Shown piece after piece: positions 7,141-18,866 of a DNA stretch of 64,000 nucleotides (positions within the stretch are counted from its first letter, which is position 1; every line of letters begins with the position of its first letter). A program made the translations under genes and the position numbers. This DNA comes from Oceanicoccus sp. (GTDB taxonomy: Bacteria; Pseudomonadota; Gammaproteobacteria; Pseudomonadales; Dasaniaceae), in contig NZ_JAQWFR010000007.1 of the NCBI RefSeq assembly GCF_029238675.1, forward strand, positions 1 to 64,000. Reading direction: 5' to 3'. The notes under the pieces are model-generated. The model worked only from the letters and a program-made list of their open reading frames with translations. It was not told the origin of the DNA and searched no databases.

Positions 7141-8166
7141 TTAGGCCTCTTTCATCATTTGCGTGACTTGCGCCAACTCTTTTAATTTTTCTCCGGCGGT
7201 ACCGCTGGCCAGAACATCCTGTGCAATCTTAACGCCCTCTTCCAGACTGGAAGCTATATTAGCTGCATAAATAGCTGCGCCGGCATTTAAAGCAACAATA
7301 TCACTGGCACCACCGTCAGTACCGGACAGCAAAGACTGTATTACCGATAAGCTTTCCGCCGCATCCGCAACTTTTAAATCGGTCAGTGAGCTGCGCTGCA
7401 TACCAAACTGCTCTGGTGAGATGGTGTACTCAGTTATTTCGCCATCTTTTAATTCAGCAACAAAGGTTTTATCAGCAATACTGATTTCATCCAGGCCATC
7501 GGCGGAATGCACTACTAAAATATGCTCGCTACCTAAATCTTTTAACACTTCTGCAATGGGGCGGACCCACTGTTTGCTAAATACACCTAATAATTGATTG
7601 GGCACACCCGCGGGATTGGTGATTGGCCCCAGTAAATTAAAGACAGTGCGAGTAGCCAATTCTTTACGTGGGCCAATCGCATGTTTCATCGCACTATGAT
7701 GATTAAGCGCAAACATAAAACCGACGCCAACCGCCTCCACACAACGCGCCACCTCTTCTGCGGATAAATCCAAACGCACACCGGCAGCCTCTAATAAATC
7801 AGCTGCCCCGCTTTTTGAACTAACGGAACGGTTGCCGTGCTTGGCCACTTTACCGCCAGCGGCGGCAACAACAAAAGTACTAGCCGTTGAAATATTAAAG
7901 GTACTAATACCATCACCACCGGTACCTACAATATCAACCAGGTGATCACCACTAACGGAAACCCCCGTGGCTAACTCACGCATCACGGTAGCCGCACCGG
8001 TAATCTCTTCTACGGTTTCGCCCTTAATACGCAGAGCTACTAAAAAACCGGCAATTTGTGCATCGGTGCATTCACCCGTCATAATCTGACGCATCACGGC
8101 GATCATATCTTCAGTGTTCAGGGACTGGCCTTCTATAACACTGGCAATAGCTTTTTGTATATTCAT
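7141..8166 (-). CDS. trpD: Anthranilate phosphoribosyltransferase
   Basis: This 341-residue protein transfers phosphoribose from PRPP to anthranilate. The PRPP-binding signature GTGGDG (residues 81-86 region), the NIST motif and [19 protein letters not shown] are all present, followed by the GPITNPA segment. It is not fused to a glutamine amidotransferase. It lies 14 bp after trpG and 8 bp before trpC, so the three are presumably one transcript. Confidence 0.97.
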   Translation of the reverse strand: MNIQKAIASVIEGQSLNTEDMIAVMRQIMTGECTDAQIAGFLVALRIKGETVEEITGAATVMRELATGVSVSGDHLVDIVGTGGDGISTFNISTASTFVVAAAGGKVAKHGNRSVSSKSGAADLLEAAGVRLDLSAEEVARCVEAVGVGFMFALNHHSAMKHAIGPRKELATRTVFNLLGPITNPAGVPNQLLGVFSKQWVRPIAEVLKDLGSEHILVVHSADGLDEISIADKTFVAELKDGEITEYTISPEQFGMQRSSLTDLKVADAAESLSVIQSLLSGTDGGASDIVALNAGAAIYAANIASSLEEGVKIAQDVLASGTAGEKLKELAQVTQMMKEA

Positions 8167-8180
8167 GTTAAAGACTCTAA

Positions 8181-8765
8181 TTAAATTCCGCAGCGCAAAA
8201 AATTTCTCAGCAAATCATGCCCGTGTTCGGTAAGGATGGACTCCGGGTGAAACTGCACCCCCTCAACACCCAGTGTTTTATGTCTTACACCCATTATTTC
8301 ATCCACCTCACCGCTCTCGGTTTGCGTCCATGCCGTCATTTCCAGACAGTCCGGCAAGGTTTCTTTCTCTATCACCAGCGAGTGATAGCGCGTTGCCTCA
8401 AAGGGGTTGCGCAAGCCCGCAAACACCCCTTGATTATTGTGGTAGATCGGTGAGGTTTTACCATGCATCACCTGGCGAGCGCGAACGACGTTACCACCAA
8501 ATACCTGGCCGATGCTTTGATGCCCGAGACAAACACCCAATACGGGCACCACACCGGCAAATCGCTCGATCAATGCCATCGACACACCAGCTTCGTTAGG
8601 TGTACAGGGGCCCGGTGAGATCACGATTCGTTCAGGGTTTAAGCTTAAAACCTGCTCCACACTGATTTCATCATTGCGCACCACCGTAACATCTGCGTCC
8701 AGCTCATAGAGGTATTGCACCACGTTGTAGGTAAAAGAATCATAATTGTCGATCATCAACAGCAT
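8181..8765 (-). CDS. trpG: Anthranilate synthase glutamine amidotransferase component
   Basis: The start is placed at ATG 8765 ([14 protein letters not shown]), the universal N-terminus of this family; a longer frame to 8843 adds 26 unrelated residues. The 194-residue class I amidotransferase has the nucleophile in [11 protein letters not shown] and the His/Glu pair in FHPES. It supplies ammonia from glutamine to TrpE (and possibly PabB). First gene of trpGDC, divergent from trpR with about 140 bp between starts. A second amidotransferase paralogue lies at 10591 next to trpE. Confidence 0.95.
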   Translation of the reverse strand: MLLMIDNYDSFTYNVVQYLYELDADVTVVRNDEISVEQVLSLNPERIVISPGPCTPNEAGVSMALIERFAGVVPVLGVCLGHQSIGQVFGGNVVRARQVMHGKTSPIYHNNQGVFAGLRNPFEATRYHSLVIEKETLPDCLEMTAWTQTESGEVDEIMGVRHKTLGVEGVQFHPESILTEHGHDLLRNFLRCGI

Positions 8766-8870
8766 GGTCTGGCGTGCTTTTTGTCTAGTGAGCGGCGATT
8801 GTACGCAAGCCCTATGGGGAATACACCCCCTCCAATGGATCATCTAAAGCCATCATTTTTAAAACAGCGG

Positions 8871-8906
8871 TTGACCTCTGCAAATTTTGTGTTAGTGTAC
8901 TAGTAC
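8871..8906 (+). promoter_or_regulatory. trpR promoter with overlapping TrpR operator
   Basis: TTGACC at 8871-8876 is followed, 16 bp on, by an extended minus-10 candidate (TGT then TAGTGT at 8893-8898). The 18-mer at 8889-8906 matches 13 of 18 positions of the classical trp operator palindrome GTACTAGTTAACTAGTAC, with a perfect right half ACTAGTAC. It ends one base before the ATG at 8907. Transcription would start at or within a few bases of the AUG, so the mRNA would be nearly leaderless and the repressor would cover the core promoter. Confidence 0.65.
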
Positions 8907-9158
8907 ATGAATACAGAAAGCAAGTCCTATAAGCGGGAATTAATCGACCATTTACTGGCCGCCGACAATGCTGGCAGCCTGGAACAACGGCTGGGTGATT
9001 TACTCACACCCTCAGAATTTTCGGAGATCAGCAAGCGTCTGCAGATTTTTAAATTGCTTGAAGCCGGTGTGCCGCAAAGACAGATTGCCGAGCAACTGGG
9101 CGTCGGTATTGCCACTGTAACCCGGGGCTCAAGGGCCCTGAAAGAACATTCGTCCTAA
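8907..9158 (+). CDS. trpR: Trp operon repressor
   Basis: This 83-residue protein matches the TrpR core: the LLTPSEFSEISKRLQIFKLL region, then the helix-turn-helix VPQRQIAEQLGVGIATVTRG at residues 55-74, whose recognition helix (GIATVTRGSRAL) is close to that of enteric TrpR (GIATITRGSNSL). It is about 25 residues shorter than E. coli TrpR, lacking part of the N-terminal arm and the C-terminal tail. With bound tryptophan it should repress its own operon through the operator touching its start codon. Twenty bases separate it from trpE, so trpR-trpE-trpG is probably one autoregulated unit. Confidence 0.9.
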   Translation: MNTESKSYKRELIDHLLAADNAGSLEQRLGDLLTPSEFSEISKRLQIFKLLEAGVPQRQIAEQLGVGIATVTRGSRALKEHSS

Positions 9159-9178
9159 TTTAGAAGCCACTAATTATT

Positions 9179-10579
9179 ATGAACAAACAACCCGCAACCA
9201 TTGAACTACCAAGAAAACCCCATTACATCACCATTAGCGATGATGTGGATTTCTTTGGCCTGTTCAAAAAAATTGAACGGCGCAATAAACACTGCTTCTA
9301 CCTGGAGTCACTGGGTGAAGACAGCCATATGTCTCGCCACTCAATTATTGGCTTTGATCCGGAACAATTACTCTATGCCAATGGCAACACCCTGACCATC
9401 GAACAACGCGACGGGAGTGCCGAGCACTTTACCAGCGACAACCCCTATCAGTTGCTACGGGATATTGTGCCGCAAAATATTATTTCACGAAAATATGCCG
9501 GCGGCCTGACGGGCTATCTCGGCTATGATGCGATGAATTATTTTGAACCCTCTTTGCAAATGCAGGACAGCGAACTGTTTGACGCCTTTCGTTTTGGCTT
9601 ATACAAAGATGGCTTGATTCTGGACAAAATGACCGGCGAGTTAATTTATTTTTACTATACCGACAGCCGTCTTGAACTGATCAATGAACTTTTAGCAGAA
9701 CCCGATGTAATTAACGGCGAGCTGAAGATTTATTCCATGGGTGAAACCATGAGTCGCGAAGATCATCGAGCAGCGGTTTTAAAAGTAAAACAGGATATTA
9801 TTGACGGGAAAATTTTCCAAACGGAGGTGGGCTTTAAAAAGCGCTTCCGCCTGGAAGGCGACACTATTAATATTTATGAGCAGTTGCGAGAAGTTAACCC
9901 ATCCCCACAAATGTACTATGTGAAATTCGATCAGCAAAAATTAATAGGCGCCAGCCCCGAATTACTTTTCCGCCTACGACAGGGAGAAATGGAAACCTTC
10001 CCCCTCGCCGGCACAGCAAAACGTGGCGACACAGAAAAAGAAGATACCGCCTTAGCCAGAACCCTTTTGAACGACCCCAAAGAAATTGCCGAACACAATA
10101 TGATTGTTGATTTGCACCGCAATGATATCGGCCGCGTTGCACAATTCGGCACAGTAAAAGTACGCAACTTGATGGACATTAAGCGCTTTAGTCACGTGCA
10201 ACATATTTCCAGCGAAATTGTTGGCATTATTGCTGAAGATGAAGATATGTTTTCCGCATTAGCCAGTAATTTCCCGGCGGGGACCTTAACCGGCGCACCC
10301 AAAATTGAAGCCATGAAAATTATTAACGATTTGGAAAGCGATGGCCGCGGTCCCTATGGTGGCGCTGTAGGTCATTTTTCTTTTAATGGTGATTGTACCT
10401 TTGCCATCCCCATCCGTACGGTTTTTGCCAGCGGAGAAGACGCATATGTACAAACCTGTGGCGGCAATGTCTATGACTCCAACCCGGAAGATGAGTACGA
10501 AGAAATCGTTCGCAAGTTCGCTGGCACCAAAAAAGTGTTAGACAAATTTATTGTTGATGATTCAACCACAGCCGCCTGA
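9179..10579 (+). CDS. trpE: Anthranilate synthase component I
   Basis: This 466-residue chorismate-utilising enzyme has the GASPELLFRL motif (residues 257-266), a PLAGT motif (275-279) with Ala277 where PabB enzymes carry Lys (supporting anthranilate rather than aminodeoxychorismate synthase), and the C-terminal GTLTGAPKIEAM and GGAVGHFSF stretches. The N-terminal YLES (41-44) corresponds to the region that binds feedback tryptophan. It has EVGFKKRF where the common proteobacterial form has a VVPSQR-like stretch, so it belongs to a different branch from the usual pseudomonad TrpE. It follows trpR and is followed 11 bp later by its own amidotransferase gene. Confidence 0.9.
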   Translation: MNKQPATIELPRKPHYITISDDVDFFGLFKKIERRNKHCFYLESLGEDSHMSRHSIIGFDPEQLLYANGNTLTIEQRDGSAEHFTSDNPYQLLRDIVPQNIISRKYAGGLTGYLGYDAMNYFEPSLQMQDSELFDAFRFGLYKDGLILDKMTGELIYFYYTDSRLELINELLAEPDVINGELKIYSMGETMSREDHRAAVLKVKQDIIDGKIFQTEVGFKKRFRLEGDTINIYEQLREVNPSPQMYYVKFDQQKLIGASPELLFRLRQGEMETFPLAGTAKRGDTEKEDTALARTLLNDPKEIAEHNMIVDLHRNDIGRVAQFGTVKVRNLMDIKRFSHVQHISSEIVGIIAEDEDMFSALASNFPAGTLTGAPKIEAMKIINDLESDGRGPYGGAVGHFSFNGDCTFAIPIRTVFASGEDAYVQTCGGNVYDSNPEDEYEEIVRKFAGTKKVLDKFIVDDSTTAA

Positions 10580-10590
10580 CAGGAATAACC

Positions 10591-11259
10591 ATGAACATTT
10601 ATATTATCGACAACTATGATTCCTTCACCTATAACCTATATCAGTTTATTGGCGAAATACTGACGGCAAAACAAAGCCACGGTGAGATTGATCGTTTTAC
10701 TATTACCGTAAAACGCAATGACGAAGTAACGCTGGATGATGTCCGCCAGGCAAATCCCGACCGCATTATTATTTCTCCAGGGCCCGGCTCTCCGGATGAC
10801 AGCGATTATTTTGGAGTTTGTGCCGAGGTTATTCGCGAATTAGGCAGCACCATTCCACTGCTAGGTGTTTGTCTTGGCATGCAAGGTATTACTCATGTGT
10901 TTGGCGGCAAGGTAGTGAAAGCCGCCCTTCCCATGCATGGCAAAATCAGCCCGATCACACACAATGCCAAAGGTATGTTTAATAATATACCGGATCAGCT
11001 AGAGGTGATGCGTTATCACTCACTGATGGCCGAGCCTGCCAGTTTTCCAGACTGCCTGGCACTAACAGCGGTTGTTGGGGATTTTTCTGCGGAGGACTTT
11101 TTTAACCAGGAAAAAATACGTCGAGGTGGCGAGTTTGAAATTATGGGCATCCAGCATCGTGAATATCCGATTTACGGCATCCAGTTTCACCCGGAATCCT
11201 TTGCCACCGAAGGCGGCAAAGAATTGATTAGTAATTTTTTATTTTTAGCGGGCCAATAA
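10591..11259 (+). CDS. Second TrpG/PabA-type glutamine amidotransferase
   Basis: This 222-residue class I amidotransferase has an intact N-terminus ([12 protein letters not shown]), nucleophile Cys94 in GVCLGMQGI and a FHPES His/Glu motif near residue 205. It is about 28 residues longer than the trpG at 8181, with insertions near residues 25-40 and 160-175. Its position 11 bp after trpE suggests it is the partner of that TrpE, making a second anthranilate synthase glutaminase in the same locus. It is convergent with rpe, leaving only 9 bp for a terminator. Confidence 0.9.
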   Translation: MNIYIIDNYDSFTYNLYQFIGEILTAKQSHGEIDRFTITVKRNDEVTLDDVRQANPDRIIISPGPGSPDDSDYFGVCAEVIRELGSTIPLLGVCLGMQGITHVFGGKVVKAALPMHGKISPITHNAKGMFNNIPDQLEVMRYHSLMAEPASFPDCLALTAVVGDFSAEDFFNQEKIRRGGEFEIMGIQHREYPIYGIQFHPESFATEGGKELISNFLFLAGQ

Positions 11260-11268
11260 CCCCTGCTA

Positions 11269-11943
11269 TCAGGCGTTAGCCAATGCCAGCTGCTCGCGCA
11301 TGGCATCAATCGCTGCTTTGTAATCGGGTTTATTATAAATAGCCGAACCGGCAACAAAAGTATCCGCACCCGCTTCAGCGATTTCTCGAATATTGTCTGC
11401 GGTGACTCCGCCATCAATTTCCAAGCGAATATCATGGCCGCTGGCATCAATCAACTCACGCACTTCACGCAGTTTATCCAGCGTTGCCGGGATAAATTTC
11501 TGACCACCAAAACCGGGATTAACCGACATTAATAAAATCATGTCGACTTTATCCATCACATATTTTAATGACTCCACACCCATGGCAGGGTTTAATACCA
11601 AGCCGGATTTGCAGCCCGCATCACGAATCATCGCCAGTGAGCGATCAACATGAGTTGAAGCATCAGGGTGGAAAGTAATGTAGGACGCCCCCGCCTTGGC
11701 AAAGTCACCGATCAAACCGTCCACCGGGCTTACCATCAAGTGCACATCAATGGGAGCGGTCACGCCATAGTCACGTAGTGCTTTGCAAACCATCGGACCA
11801 ATAGTCAGGTTAGGCACATAGTGATTATCCATCACATCAAAGTGTACGATATCGGCACCCGCATTCAGTACCGCGTCAACTTCTTCACCCAGGCGGGCAA
11901 AGTCTGCGGATAAGATAGAGGGGGCTATTAAAAAATCACTCAT
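11269..11943 (-). CDS. rpe: Ribulose-phosphate 3-epimerase
   Basis: This 224-residue TIM-barrel enzyme interconverts ribulose-5-phosphate and xylulose-5-phosphate. Family signatures are the opening [34 protein letters not shown] (metal-binding His and Asp), [13 protein letters not shown] and the phosphate-binding DGGVTADNI. In pseudomonads rpe is usually followed by gph and then trpE. Here gph is absent and trpE is on the opposite strand. Confidence 0.97.
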   Translation of the reverse strand: MSDFLIAPSILSADFARLGEEVDAVLNAGADIVHFDVMDNHYVPNLTIGPMVCKALRDYGVTAPIDVHLMVSPVDGLIGDFAKAGASYITFHPDASTHVDRSLAMIRDAGCKSGLVLNPAMGVESLKYVMDKVDMILLMSVNPGFGGQKFIPATLDKLREVRELIDASGHDIRLEIDGGVTADNIREIAEAGADTFVAGSAIYNKPDYKAAIDAMREQLALANA

Positions 11944-12046
11944 GGGCTGGTTTCTCAGGTTACATTCTTGGAATAAATGACAAAAAAAGTTATCGCTTGG
12001 TAATCGACGCCGCTATTCTACTGAAAAGCCAAGCCTAAATCACACT

Positions 12047-13749
<1,703 letters not shown>

Positions 13750-13937
13750 ACTATTTCTCTCTATCGATCATTATCATGCGAGGATACTATCATAAAGAGG
13801 CCAGAGTAAGGTTTAAAGGCGCTGGCACGGGCATTCCTGCTCATAATGCTTTATGATCCACGTTCTAAAAAACAGGGATAAGCCCCTCTGTAATTTGTAA
13901 GATACTGTACTAAGAAGAAGAGAATAACCCACGCGTT

Positions 13938-16502
13938 ATGGCCGCCAATCACTATTCATTACCTACCATTGCCAAGCACCTATTAGTGGCTGCTATTGCT
14001 GCTTCCCCGATGCCCGTTGTTGCCAGCGCTGAATTGACGCCAGACCAGCAATGGATCTGTAAAGCGGATGCCAATAACCAGTGGCAGTGTGAAGGCCAAA
14101 GTAAGGTGAGCCATAGCACCACCCTATCCCTACCTAATGCAAAAGTAGTGGCCAGCCAGAATAGTCTTGATAGCACATGGGATTGGGTGCCGAAATCCCA
14201 ACTGGCAGATCCCTCTGTGTGTAAAACCGGCTGTGATGGTGCCTACGTTGCACCGTTAGCGGACTGGGAAGACGCCGACAAGGACCCGGAAGGTGCTCCG
14301 TTACGGGCCAATGCCGACCATTCCCATATGCAAGGAAACTCTGTTGCCCTGTCCGGGGAGGTTGTACTAACCCAGGGTAACCGCAGTTTTAAAACCGATC
14401 GGGCGCTACTTGATCGTGACAATAACCAGCTCACCTTTGAGGGCAATGTTGAGATCAGGGAGCCCGGGTTACTGATTCGTGCCGACAAAGCCAACATCAA
14501 TACAGAAAGCAATCTCGGCAATTTCGAACAAGCCCTGTTTTTACAACACAACCATGGCTCCAAGGGAAATGGCTTCAGGGGACAGGCTGCCACTATTGAT
14601 CGAGCCAGCCAAACCACCCTCGATCTTGAGCAAGGCAAAATTACCCAATGCACGCCGGATGACGAGCTATGGATGATTGATGCCAACAGCATTCATCTCG
14701 ACAGCGAAGAAGGCTGGGGCTCCGCCAAACACGCCAAAGTCAGAATCAAAGATATACCGGTCTTTTACACCCCCTATATGACCTTCCCCATCGATGACCG
14801 CCGCAAAACCGGGCTGCTGTTCCCCGCCCTGGGAACAGGTAATAAAAACGGCTTTGAATTTAGCGCCCCACTCTATTTGAATATTGCCCCTGATTTTGAT
14901 GCCACCATCGCACCCCGCTTTATTGAAAAACGCGGCACCATGTACGAAGCAGAAGTACGACAACTCAGTAGCTTTGGCACATGGGTAGTCTCTGGCGCCC
15001 AGCTAAACGATGATCAATACCAGGAAGTAGAGGATAACGGTGCCCCCATAGAAGAACTGTTAGGCAGGGAGAATGATATACCACCCAGGGAAAATCGCTG
15101 GGTTGGCCGGGTTACCCATAGTGGCAAAATCGGCCCGATTATCACCCAGGTTGATTACAACAAAGTCAGCGATGAGAACTTCTTTAGCGACCTGTCTCCG
15201 GATAGCCTTGAATTGCAGCGTAGCGATCATTTAAAGCAAACCGCCTCATTGGGCTACCGCAACAATAACTGGCAGGCTGAGTTAATCGCTGAACAATTCC
15301 AGACCATTGATGACCTGCTGTCCAGCCAGTATCAATTTATGCCCCGCCTGACCCTTGAAAGAAATAGCACCGGCGCCAACTTCTCACCGGAATGGTTATT
15401 TGAAGCGCAGTACACCGACTTTAAACACGATGAGTCCATTGATGACGGCGGTAGATTTGAAACCGGGCAGCGCAGCTTTGCTGAAGCGGGCATCAGCTAT
15501 CCCATGCGCTGGGCTCCGGGCTTTATTATTCCAACGGCCAAAGTTCGCAGTGTAAACTATAAGCTGGACGCCTTTAAAAACGACAGTGATGACACGCCGT
15601 CAGCCACCGTTCCGCTGGTCACCCTGGATATGGGGCTGGTTTTTGAGCGTCAGGCACGCTTTGGTAACAGCAACTACCTGCAAACACTGGAACCCCGCCT
15701 TTACTACTTCTATAGCGATTATGAAGAACAGGGAAGTAACCCCAAATTTGATACTAAAGCCTTGAAATTCAGCTATAGCCAACTATTTCGCGACACCCGC
15801 TTTACCGGCCACGACAGGCTGGACGATGCCAATCAAGCCTCCATAGGCGTCACCAGCCGCTTTATCAACGATACCGAAGGCCGGGAAGTCCTTAGCCTGA
15901 GCCTCGGGCAGATCTTTTACTTTAAAGACCGCCGGGTACAACTATCAACCGCAACACCGGACGAAGTGGTCAGCCACTCAGAAATCGCTGGCGAAATCCA
16001 GTATCAACCCACTGAGAAACTCCGGCTGACCAATACCCTGCTCTGGGACTCAAGGCAGGACTACCTGCAAGAAGGCGGTCTGGGAGTGCACTATCAAGCG
16101 ACCAGCAAGAGCCTGTACAATCTGGGATATCGCTTTAACCGCGAAGCCGCCAGCAACCTTGGCTTTGGTAAGCGGGATGTTTCCCAGGCCGACGCTTCGG
16201 TCGTGCTGCCCATCGATGACCGCTGGAGTACCTTTGCCCGCTACCGGTATGATGTAGAGGAAAACCGTGCCATAGATGATATGTTTGGCCTGCAATATGA
16301 AGACTGCTGCTGGATGGTGCGCCTGCTTTACCAGCGCAGCCTGAAAGACGAATATGTAGACAATGAACTCACCAGTAACATCGCAGTCGAACGCGATTAT
16401 GCCTTTATTCTTGAATTTGAACTCAAAGGCTTAGGCAGTCTGGGCAATAAAGCCCGCAGCCTGCTGGAAGAAAATATTTTGGGGTATGAAGATCTTGATT
16501 AA
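13938..16502 (+). CDS. lptD: LPS-assembly protein LptD
   Basis: This 854-residue outer-membrane protein has a signal peptide (about residues 1-30), an OstA/LptA-like periplasmic domain (about 130-270) and a large C-terminal beta-barrel. It inserts LPS into the outer leaflet together with LptE. Cysteines consistent with the long-range LptD disulfides are visible: several in the N-terminal part (Cys41, Cys51, the Cys-x3-Cys in PSVCKTGCDG, and ITQC) and the adjacent pair in EDCCWMV near the C-terminus. It heads a conserved operon with surA, pdxA, rsmA, apaG and apaH, and its stop codon lies inside surA. Confidence 0.97.
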   Translation: MAANHYSLPTIAKHLLVAAIAASPMPVVASAELTPDQQWICKADANNQWQCEGQSKVSHSTTLSLPNAKVVASQNSLDSTWDWVPKSQLADPSVCKTGCDGAYVAPLADWEDADKDPEGAPLRANADHSHMQGNSVALSGEVVLTQGNRSFKTDRALLDRDNNQLTFEGNVEIREPGLLIRADKANINTESNLGNFEQALFLQHNHGSKGNGFRGQAATIDRASQTTLDLEQGKITQCTPDDELWMIDANSIHLDSEEGWGSAKHAKVRIKDIPVFYTPYMTFPIDDRRKTGLLFPALGTGNKNGFEFSAPLYLNIAPDFDATIAPRFIEKRGTMYEAEVRQLSSFGTWVVSGAQLNDDQYQEVEDNGAPIEELLGRENDIPPRENRWVGRVTHSGKIGPIITQVDYNKVSDENFFSDLSPDSLELQRSDHLKQTASLGYRNNNWQAELIAEQFQTIDDLLSSQYQFMPRLTLERNSTGANFSPEWLFEAQYTDFKHDESIDDGGRFETGQRSFAEAGISYPMRWAPGFIIPTAKVRSVNYKLDAFKNDSDDTPSATVPLVTLDMGLVFERQARFGNSNYLQTLEPRLYYFYSDYEEQGSNPKFDTKALKFSYSQLFRDTRFTGHDRLDDANQASIGVTSRFINDTEGREVLSLSLGQIFYFKDRRVQLSTATPDEVVSHSEIAGEIQYQPTEKLRLTNTLLWDSRQDYLQEGGLGVHYQATSKSLYNLGYRFNREAASNLGFGKRDVSQADASVVLPIDDRWSTFARYRYDVEENRAIDDMFGLQYEDCCWMVRLLYQRSLKDEYVDNELTSNIAVERDYAFILEFELKGLGSLGNKARSLLEENILGYEDLD

Positions 16503-17805
16503 GCACAAACACCGCAGCAACATAATAAATACCGTGACTTGCATGGCAGGCTCATTGTTGATCCTTATGGGCAGCCTGTCCGCACCCTTGGCCAACGCCA
16601 ACAATCAACCGCAGCTACTCGACCAGGTTATCGCTATTGTGGATGACGATGTGGTGATGGCCAGCGAACTGCGCGATCGTATCCAGCAGGTCAAACTCAA
16701 TATCGAAAAAAGCGGTAAAACGGCACCGCCGATGGATGAAATCCAGCGGCAGATTCTGGACCAGCTCATTCTTGAAAATATCCAATTGCAAATGGCCTAC
16801 CGAGCCGGCGTACGTATCAGCGATGCTCAATTAAATGACTCCATGCTACGCATTGCCCAGCAGAACCGCATGGACCTGATCCAGTTTAAAGAAGCACTGG
16901 AAAGAGATGGCGTATCCTACAACGAAACCCGCGAGCAAATTCGCAAAGAAATGCTGTTGCAGCGCGTGCAACAGGGTAACGTCAACCAGCGAGTACAAAT
17001 CACTGACCAGGAAATTGCCAATTTCCTATCCTCCAAAGAAGGTCAGGCGATGACAGCGCCGGAGTACCGAATGCTTCACACCCTGATCGCCATACCCAGC
17101 GGTGCCGATAAAGCCACCATTGCCTCAGCCAAAAAAATGGCCGATACACTCTATCAGCGGATAGAAAATGGGGAAGACTATGCAAAAGTCATATCCAACT
17201 ACAGCCAACTAAAGATTAATGACCTGGGCTGGCGCAAGGCTGCAGATTTACCCAGTTTAATTTCTGGCCTGGCCACCACAACCGGCGAAGGCGATACCGC
17301 CAGCCCCGTACAAAGCGCCAGCGGTTTCCACCTGGTAAAACTGTTAGACAAGCGCGGTGATGGTAAAATGATTCCACAAACCAAAGCTCGTCATATTTTA
17401 TTAAAACCTTCTGCTATTCGTAATGAAGCAGCCACTGAAGCTGAGATTAAAGCGCTGCGCCAACGTACTATCGATGGCGAAAGCTTTGAAGAACTGGCCC
17501 GTGAATTTTCCGAAGATATCGGCTCTGCCCTTGAAGGTGGCGATCTGGGCTGGACCAGCCCCGGCCAATTAGTCGGTGCCTTCCAGGACGCCATGGACAG
17601 TACCAAACCCAACGACATCAGCCCGGCCTTTAAAAGCCAGTACGGCTGGCATATCTTGCAAGTCATAGAACGCCGCGACAAAGATGTCACCGATGATATT
17701 CGCCGCAATATTGCCCGCAACCATATACACCAACGTAAATACGATGATGAACTGCAAACCTGGTTGCAAAAAATTCGCGACGAAGCCTATGTAGATTTTA
17801 AATAA
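16486..17805 (+). CDS. surA: Periplasmic chaperone / peptidyl-prolyl isomerase SurA
   Basis: This 439-residue protein has an N-terminal signal peptide (about residues 1-38), the SurA N-domain (QLLDQVIAIVDDDVVMASEL onward) and two parvulin domains. The second is the clearer one (KARHILLKPS ... GGDLGWTSPGQLVGAF ... SQYGWHILQV). The first is more degenerate, which is usual. It delivers outer-membrane proteins including LptD to the BAM complex. Its ATG lies 17 bp inside the lptD reading frame, indicating coupling. Confidence 0.96.
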   Translation: MKILIKHKHRSNIINTVTCMAGSLLILMGSLSAPLANANNQPQLLDQVIAIVDDDVVMASELRDRIQQVKLNIEKSGKTAPPMDEIQRQILDQLILENIQLQMAYRAGVRISDAQLNDSMLRIAQQNRMDLIQFKEALERDGVSYNETREQIRKEMLLQRVQQGNVNQRVQITDQEIANFLSSKEGQAMTAPEYRMLHTLIAIPSGADKATIASAKKMADTLYQRIENGEDYAKVISNYSQLKINDLGWRKAADLPSLISGLATTTGEGDTASPVQSASGFHLVKLLDKRGDGKMIPQTKARHILLKPSAIRNEAATEAEIKALRQRTIDGESFEELAREFSEDIGSALEGGDLGWTSPGQLVGAFQDAMDSTKPNDISPAFKSQYGWHILQVIERRDKDVTDDIRRNIARNHIHQRKYDDELQTWLQKIRDEAYVDFK

Positions 17806-17858
17806 GTCAGCTCACCCTTTACCGGAAGTTATGCCTCTAACATGATGACACCATTGTT

Positions 17859-18863
17859 ATGACCCTACTGCGAATAGCATTAACTCCCGGCGAACCTGCC
17901 GGCATTGGCCCTGACCTTATTATCCAGCTAGCCCAAACTGAACACTCTGCCGAGTTGGTCGCTATTGCCGACCCTCAATTATTGCAACAACGGGCTGAAC
18001 AGCTGGGGCTACCTTTAACTATTCGTCTACTTGATGTAGCCAAAGCCCCACAAATTAATGCCGCTTCAGAGATCTGTGTGTTACCGGTTGAGCTCGCTCA
18101 ATCCTGTGTTGCCGGTGAACTTAATATCAGTAATGCAGCCTATGTTTTAGCAACGCTGGATGCCGCTATTCAAGGCTGTATGGACAACACCTTTTCCGCC
18201 ATGGTCACAGCACCCGTCAACAAAGCCGTCATTAATGATGCCGGTATAAACTTTAGTGGCCATACCGAATATCTCGCGGATAAAACCCATACTGAGCAAG
18301 TCGTCATGATGTTAGCTACTGAAGGCTTACGCGTTGCATTAGTCACCACCCACCTGCCATTACTCGATGTGCCAAAAGCCATCACCTCTGCCCAGGTGGA
18401 AAGGATTACCCGAATTCTGCATCGTGACCTGCAACGGCATTTTGGTTTAGCACAACCCAAAATCACAGTATTGGGCTTAAATCCCCATGCCGGTGAAGGT
18501 GGCCATATGGGACGTGAAGAAATTGATGAAATTATTCCCTGTATGGAAAAGTTAGTTAACGAAGGTATGCAACTGACAGGGCCCTTACCTGCTGATACCG
18601 CCTTTACTGAAAAGCACCTCACGCAATGCGATGCCGTTTTAGCGATGTATCACGACCAGGGCTTACCGGTTTTAAAATATAAAGGCTTCGGCAATGCGGT
18701 CAATATCACGCTGGGCTTACCGATTATTCGCACCTCGGTTGATCACGGCACAGCGCTGGATTTAGCCGGTAGCGGCAAGGCCGATATGGGCAGCTTACAA
18801 ACAGCGTTGAATTATGCAATCAGTATGGCTCAACATCGTTCGCCAACATTGAAAGAGCACTAA
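17859..18863 (+). CDS. pdxA: 4-hydroxythreonine-4-phosphate dehydrogenase
   Basis: This 334-residue enzyme of vitamin B6 synthesis oxidises 4-phosphohydroxythreonine. The family opening [13 protein letters not shown], the FSGHTEYLA stretch, [14 protein letters not shown] and the metal-binding [12 protein letters not shown] and [13 protein letters not shown] segments are all visible. It lies between surA (53-bp gap) and rsmA (3-bp gap) in the usual order. Confidence 0.97.
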   Translation: MTLLRIALTPGEPAGIGPDLIIQLAQTEHSAELVAIADPQLLQQRAEQLGLPLTIRLLDVAKAPQINAASEICVLPVELAQSCVAGELNISNAAYVLATLDAAIQGCMDNTFSAMVTAPVNKAVINDAGINFSGHTEYLADKTHTEQVVMMLATEGLRVALVTTHLPLLDVPKAITSAQVERITRILHRDLQRHFGLAQPKITVLGLNPHAGEGGHMGREEIDEIIPCMEKLVNEGMQLTGPLPADTAFTEKHLTQCDAVLAMYHDQGLPVLKYKGFGNAVNITLGLPIIRTSVDHGTALDLAGSGKADMGSLQTALNYAISMAQHRSPTLKEH

Positions 18864-18866
18864 CTA

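Noticed and set aside
8273-8599. 108-codon plus-strand ORF opposite trpG
   Set aside because: It is the antisense of a well-conserved coding sequence and has no family resemblance or independent signals.
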